Below are positions 41,873-44,825 of a stretch of 44,825 nucleotides of DNA, piece by piece. Positions within the stretch are counted from its first letter, which is position 1; the number at the start of each line of letters is the position of its first letter. The translations under genes and the position numbers were made by a program. The stretch is from Oscillospiraceae bacterium. Its GTDB lineage: Bacteria > Bacillota > Clostridia > Oscillospirales > Ruminococcaceae. The stretch covers positions 1 through 44,825 of the forward strand of contig JAAVYW010000047.1 in assembly GCA_022791315.1 (NCBI GenBank), given 5' to 3'. The notes under the pieces were generated by a model that ran no database searches, was not told the origin of the DNA, and saw only the letters and a list, made by a program, of their open reading frames with translations.

Positions 41873-44521
41873 GTGATTAAAAAATGGTTTCAAAACCGCT
41901 TTGACCATAAAATCAGCCTGCGGGAGCGCATGTTCCGTCTGGCTACGGGCACCTGTATGGTTGCGCTGCTGTTTATGCTGCCAATGGGCCGCAATCTTAT
42001 CAACTTGCTGCTATTGGTGGTTGGCCTTGTCTTTATGGCCTTGGTTGTGGAAATTAGCATTAAGAAGGAGCGTATCAACGCGGGGGCCACATCTATTGCG
42101 GTGCTGCTGCTCCTGGTTTTGCCGGTGAGCTTTTTTACGGCGGGCGGCTTTTACAGCGGCGTGCCCGAGTGGTTTGTGCTCTGCTTTGTTTACATCAGCA
42201 TTACCTTGGCAGGAAGGCGGAAGCTGGTGTTTTTCCTGCTCTGTGTGGTAGAGACTATGCTCTGTTACTACATCGCCTACAGGTTCCCCCGCTTTATTGT
42301 ACTGAATACCCAGGCCAGTTCCTTTTTTGACTCTGCCTATTCGGTTGTGCTGGTGGGAATCCTGACCAGCGTGCTGCTCTTGTTCCTAACCCGTATCTAT
42401 GAAAAGGAGAACCAGCTCACCAAGCGGCAGAAAAAAGAGATTGAGGAATTGAACCAGGCGGAGAACCACTTTTTCTCCAGCATGAGCCATGAAATCCGCA
42501 CGCCTATCAACACGATTATCGGGCTAAACGAAATCATCCTCCGGGAGGACATCTCCGCGGACGTTGCGGAAAATGCCAGGAATATCCAGGGCGCCAGCAA
42601 AATGCTCCTGACCCTGATTAACGACATCCTGGACCTCTCCAAAATCAAATCCGGGAAAATGGAGGTTGTGAATGTCTCCTACATGACCGGGGAACTCTTT
42701 TCGGACATTGTGAACATGATATGGATTAAGGCCAAGGAAAAGGGGTTGGAGTTCCGGCTGCATGTGGACCCCTCTATCCCCAGCATGCTCTGCGGCGACG
42801 AGGTGAGAATCAAGCAGATTTTGATTAACCTGCTGAACAATGCCGTTAAGTACACAAAAGAGGGTTCGGTAACGCTCTCTATCCGGTGCGACCGCCGGGC
42901 GCTCAACAGGGTGCGGGTGTGGTATACGGTGGAGGATACCGGGCAGGGCGTGAAGAAGGAGGACATTCCCTATCTCTTTAATGCCTTTCGACGGGTGGAT
43001 GAGCGCAAAAACCGCCACATCGAGGGCACCGGCCTGGGACTGAGCATTGTCCACCAGCTGGTGGGGCTGATGGGCGGCAGAATCAGTGTCAACAGCGTTT
43101 ATACCAAGGGCTCTATCTTTATTGTGGAGCTGGACCAAGACATTGTGGACGGCCGGGAGCTGGGTACCTTTACACTGGCCTCCCGCATGAAAGTCCACAA
43201 TGGGGAGCAGTATAAGCAGAGCTTTGAGGCGCCGGGGGCCCATCTGCTGGTGGTGGACGACAACGAGATGAACCTGATGGTGGTGCGTAAGCTGCTGGCG
43301 GAGACAAAAATCCAGATAGATACGGCCCTGAGCGGCGCAGAATGCCTGAAGCTGACCCAGGACCAGCACTATGACTGTATCCTGATGGACCACCTGATGC
43401 CGGAGATGGATGGAATCCAGTGCCTCCACGCGCTGCGCGCGCAGCCGACAGGCCTGTGCCAGGATACGCCTGTCATTGCGCTGACAGCCAATGCGGGGAG
43501 TGACCATCAGCTCCTCTACCGGCGGGCGGGCTTCAGCGGCTACCTGGCGAAGCCGGTCAACGGCGCGCTGCTGGAGGCGGCTGTCCTGAGCATTCTCCCC
43601 AAAGAGCTGGTAACGCTCAGTGAGGAGACGACCCAGTCCGAAATCGGGAAGGACGTCCTGATTTTTGAGCAGGTGCAGCGGATTCCGCTTTTGATTACCA
43701 CAGACAGCGTGTGCGACCTCCCAGAGTCCCTGCGAAACCGGTTTGATATTTCCGTGTGCCCCTACTATGTCTACACAGACTACGGGCGGTTCCTGGATGA
43801 CCGGGAGCTAAAGGCGGATGAGCTGATAGCGCTGATTTCTGCCGGGAAAAAGGGCTTTTCCCGGCCCCCGGATGTGGAGGACTATGAGCGGTTCTTTGCA
43901 GAAAAGCTGACAGTGGCCCAAAATGTCATACATATCACCATGGCCAAGCACACCAGCCAGGGCTATGCGAACGCCTTGGAGGCGGCGAAGTCCTTTGAAA
44001 ACATCACGGTGCTGGATTCCGGGCATCTCTCCAGCAGCCTGGGGCTGGCGGTGCTGTATGCAGCCTCTATGGCGGAAAACCACGCCTCCAAGGAGGAGAT
44101 TATCGAGGCGGTAGAAGGGTTCAAGAAACGCATCTCCTCTGCGTTTATCGTTGACAGCACCCACATGATGCGCCAGGCGGGGCACTTGTCCAAACGAATT
44201 CAGACCCTTTGCGATACCTTGCTGCTCCACCCGATTATCGTGCTGCGCAAGAGCCGGATGGCAGTTGGCGGGATGGAAATCGGCGATTTTCCCCGTGTTG
44301 CCAAGCGCTACGTGCGCAGGGTGCTCCGGGATACCGAAAACATCGACCGGCGGATGCTCTTTATCACCTACGCGGGGATGGACGAGCGGAGCCTTGCCTA
44401 TATCCAGGACCTGGTGCGGCAGCACTGCCAATTTGAGCGGATTTATCTGCAAAAGGCCTCCGCCGCAATTGCAAGCAACTGCGGCCCCAGGTCTTTCGGG
44501 CTGTTGTTTATGCGGAAATGA
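41873..44521 (+). CDS. Membrane histidine kinase - receiver - DegV (FakB-type fatty-acid-binding) fusion
   Basis: A single 882-residue frame. About six membrane helices (~22-180) come first, then HisKA with His206 (SSMSHEIRTPINT) and HATPase (INLLNNAVKYTKEG, DTGQGV, GTGLGLSI). The receiver has Asp506 (LMDHLMPEMDG). Residues 606-882 are a full-length DegV domain: ITTDSVCDLPESL opening, FSRPPDVEDYERFF in place of the usual TSQP loop, HTSQGYANALEAA, VLDSGHLSSSLGLAVL, then QAGHLSKR and a CGPRSFGLLF end. DegV/FakB proteins bind one fatty acid. Start is GTG 41873 with GGGGGAG upstream, 18 bases after the previous gene. A lipid-sensing or lipid-responsive kinase is inferred. Confidence 0.9.
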   Translation: MIKKWFQNRFDHKISLRERMFRLATGTCMVALLFMLPMGRNLINLLLLVVGLVFMALVVEISIKKERINAGATSIAVLLLLVLPVSFFTAGGFYSGVPEWFVLCFVYISITLAGRRKLVFFLLCVVETMLCYYIAYRFPRFIVLNTQASSFFDSAYSVVLVGILTSVLLLFLTRIYEKENQLTKRQKKEIEELNQAENHFFSSMSHEIRTPINTIIGLNEIILREDISADVAENARNIQGASKMLLTLINDILDLSKIKSGKMEVVNVSYMTGELFSDIVNMIWIKAKEKGLEFRLHVDPSIPSMLCGDEVRIKQILINLLNNAVKYTKEGSVTLSIRCDRRALNRVRVWYTVEDTGQGVKKEDIPYLFNAFRRVDERKNRHIEGTGLGLSIVHQLVGLMGGRISVNSVYTKGSIFIVELDQDIVDGRELGTFTLASRMKVHNGEQYKQSFEAPGAHLLVVDDNEMNLMVVRKLLAETKIQIDTALSGAECLKLTQDQHYDCILMDHLMPEMDGIQCLHALRAQPTGLCQDTPVIALTANAGSDHQLLYRRAGFSGYLAKPVNGALLEAAVLSILPKELVTLSEETTQSEIGKDVLIFEQVQRIPLLITTDSVCDLPESLRNRFDISVCPYYVYTDYGRFLDDRELKADELIALISAGKKGFSRPPDVEDYERFFAEKLTVAQNVIHITMAKHTSQGYANALEAAKSFENITVLDSGHLSSSLGLAVLYAASMAENHASKEEIIEAVEGFKKRISSAFIVDSTHMMRQAGHLSKRIQTLCDTLLLHPIIVLRKSRMAVGGMEIGDFPRVAKRYVRRVLRDTENIDRRMLFITYAGMDERSLAYIQDLVRQHCQFERIYLQKASAAIASNCGPRSFGLLFMRK

Positions 44522-44644
44522 AAAAGCAAAAAATAAGGTGAATTGCAAGAGGAACATCCAAAAAAGAGGACGGGAAAGAGAAAATCAGTAAAATTGATAA
44601 AAAACCCACCCTAAAACTGTACATTTTTGAAAGGAAAACAGCAA

Positions 44645-44685
44645 AACCAGGACTATTCTTCATCACAAATAGTCCTGGTTCCTCT
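44645..44685 (+). terminator. Terminator of the phosphorelay operon
   Basis: A 13-bp stem AACCAGGACTATT/AATAGTCCTGGTT (44645-44657, 44668-44680) is followed by CCTCTTT. It lies between convergent genes and may instead belong to the IS element end. Confidence 0.65.
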
Positions 44686-44703
44686 TTATCCAATTCCAGA
44701 CTG

Positions 44704-44825
44704 TCAAGCCGTTACTAGATACCTCTCAAAAAGTGTTTTTGCATTCTTATATCCCAGAATCTTCCTGGGATAATTGTTAATCCACTGCTCAACTTTCAGA
44801 ATTTCTTTCTCCGTGTAGCGCTCCA
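44704..44825 (-). mobile_element. 3' end of an IS30-family transposase gene, cut by the window edge
   Basis: The minus strand reads ERYTEKEILKVEQWINNYPR, then KILGYKNAKTLFERY and a stop at 44704. The W-x-N-x-x-PRK-x-LGY-x-T/N block is the C-terminal hallmark of IS30-family DDE transposases. Only about 40 residues are inside the window, so completeness is unknown. The terminal inverted repeat should lie within roughly 44560-44703 but could not be set. Confidence 0.8.

Overview
The window is about 45 kb of GC-rich chromosomal DNA with tightly packed genes. It looks like a carbohydrate-using anaerobic gut Firmicute of the Oscillospiraceae/Ruminococcaceae type. That placement is inferred from gene content (RlmH, WalJ-type MBL protein, MurA, a LysM/G5/M23 wall hydrolase, DUF3796 with XRE, hybrid histidine kinases, xylan and galactoside enzymes), strong AGGAGG ribosome sites and frequent TTG/GTG starts; no species can be named from sequence alone.

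Layout. 1-1.7 kb: a tRNA-like 3' end with a terminator, an XRE/DUF3796 pair under an operator-overlapped promoter, and a deletion remnant of a sigma-factor operon. 1.7-5 kb: a soluble PAS-rich hybrid histidine kinase. 5.7-7.7 kb: GNAT, lipase-like hydrolase and UspA-like genes on the minus strand. 8-12.7 kb: xylulokinase, a small membrane protein and a GH2 glycosidase. 12.8-20.6 kb, minus strand: HAD phosphatase, rlmH-walJ, murA, an M23 wall peptidase and an APH-type kinase. 20.7-29.2 kb, minus strand: a sugar-catabolism region with a TIM-barrel isomerase, a Gfo/Idh dehydrogenase, a LacI regulator, an unusual esterase-fRMsr fusion, a serine hydrolase and a GH43 beta-xylosidase. 29.4-31.5 kb: a polysaccharide flippase and a nitroreductase. 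31.5-34.9 kb: a minus-strand operon (P-loop protein, small membrane protein, PfkB kinase, hydrolase) whose genes overlap by 4 nt, behind a strong promoter and an attenuator-like leader. 34.9-36.5 kb: a PII-like protein with a cation/proton antiporter. 36.8-38.7 kb: a Prok-RING-like membrane protein and galU. 38.9-44.5 kb: a three-gene phosphorelay operon. The right edge holds the 3' end of an IS30-family transposase.

Most notable. (1) The last gene of the phosphorelay operon fuses a membrane histidine kinase and receiver to a full-length DegV/FakB-type fatty-acid-binding domain. Together with a one-domain receiver and a hybrid kinase carrying Hpt, it makes a circuit with no DNA-binding output. 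(2) An alpha/beta hydrolase is fused in frame to a complete free-methionine-R-sulfoxide reductase with all three expected cysteines. (3) A dispersed noncoding repeat of about 230-450 bp occurs three times between genes; one copy carries eight short hairpins, mostly with three-base loops. (4) The leader at 34.64-34.86 kb has a terminator with a competing anti-terminator segment.

The glycan genes (xylB, GH2, GH43, serine hydrolase, esterase, PfkB, Gfo/Idh and isomerase) suggest growth on hemicellulose-derived sugars and glycosides. They are split into several transcription units rather than one classical locus, and no sugar transporter lies in the window.
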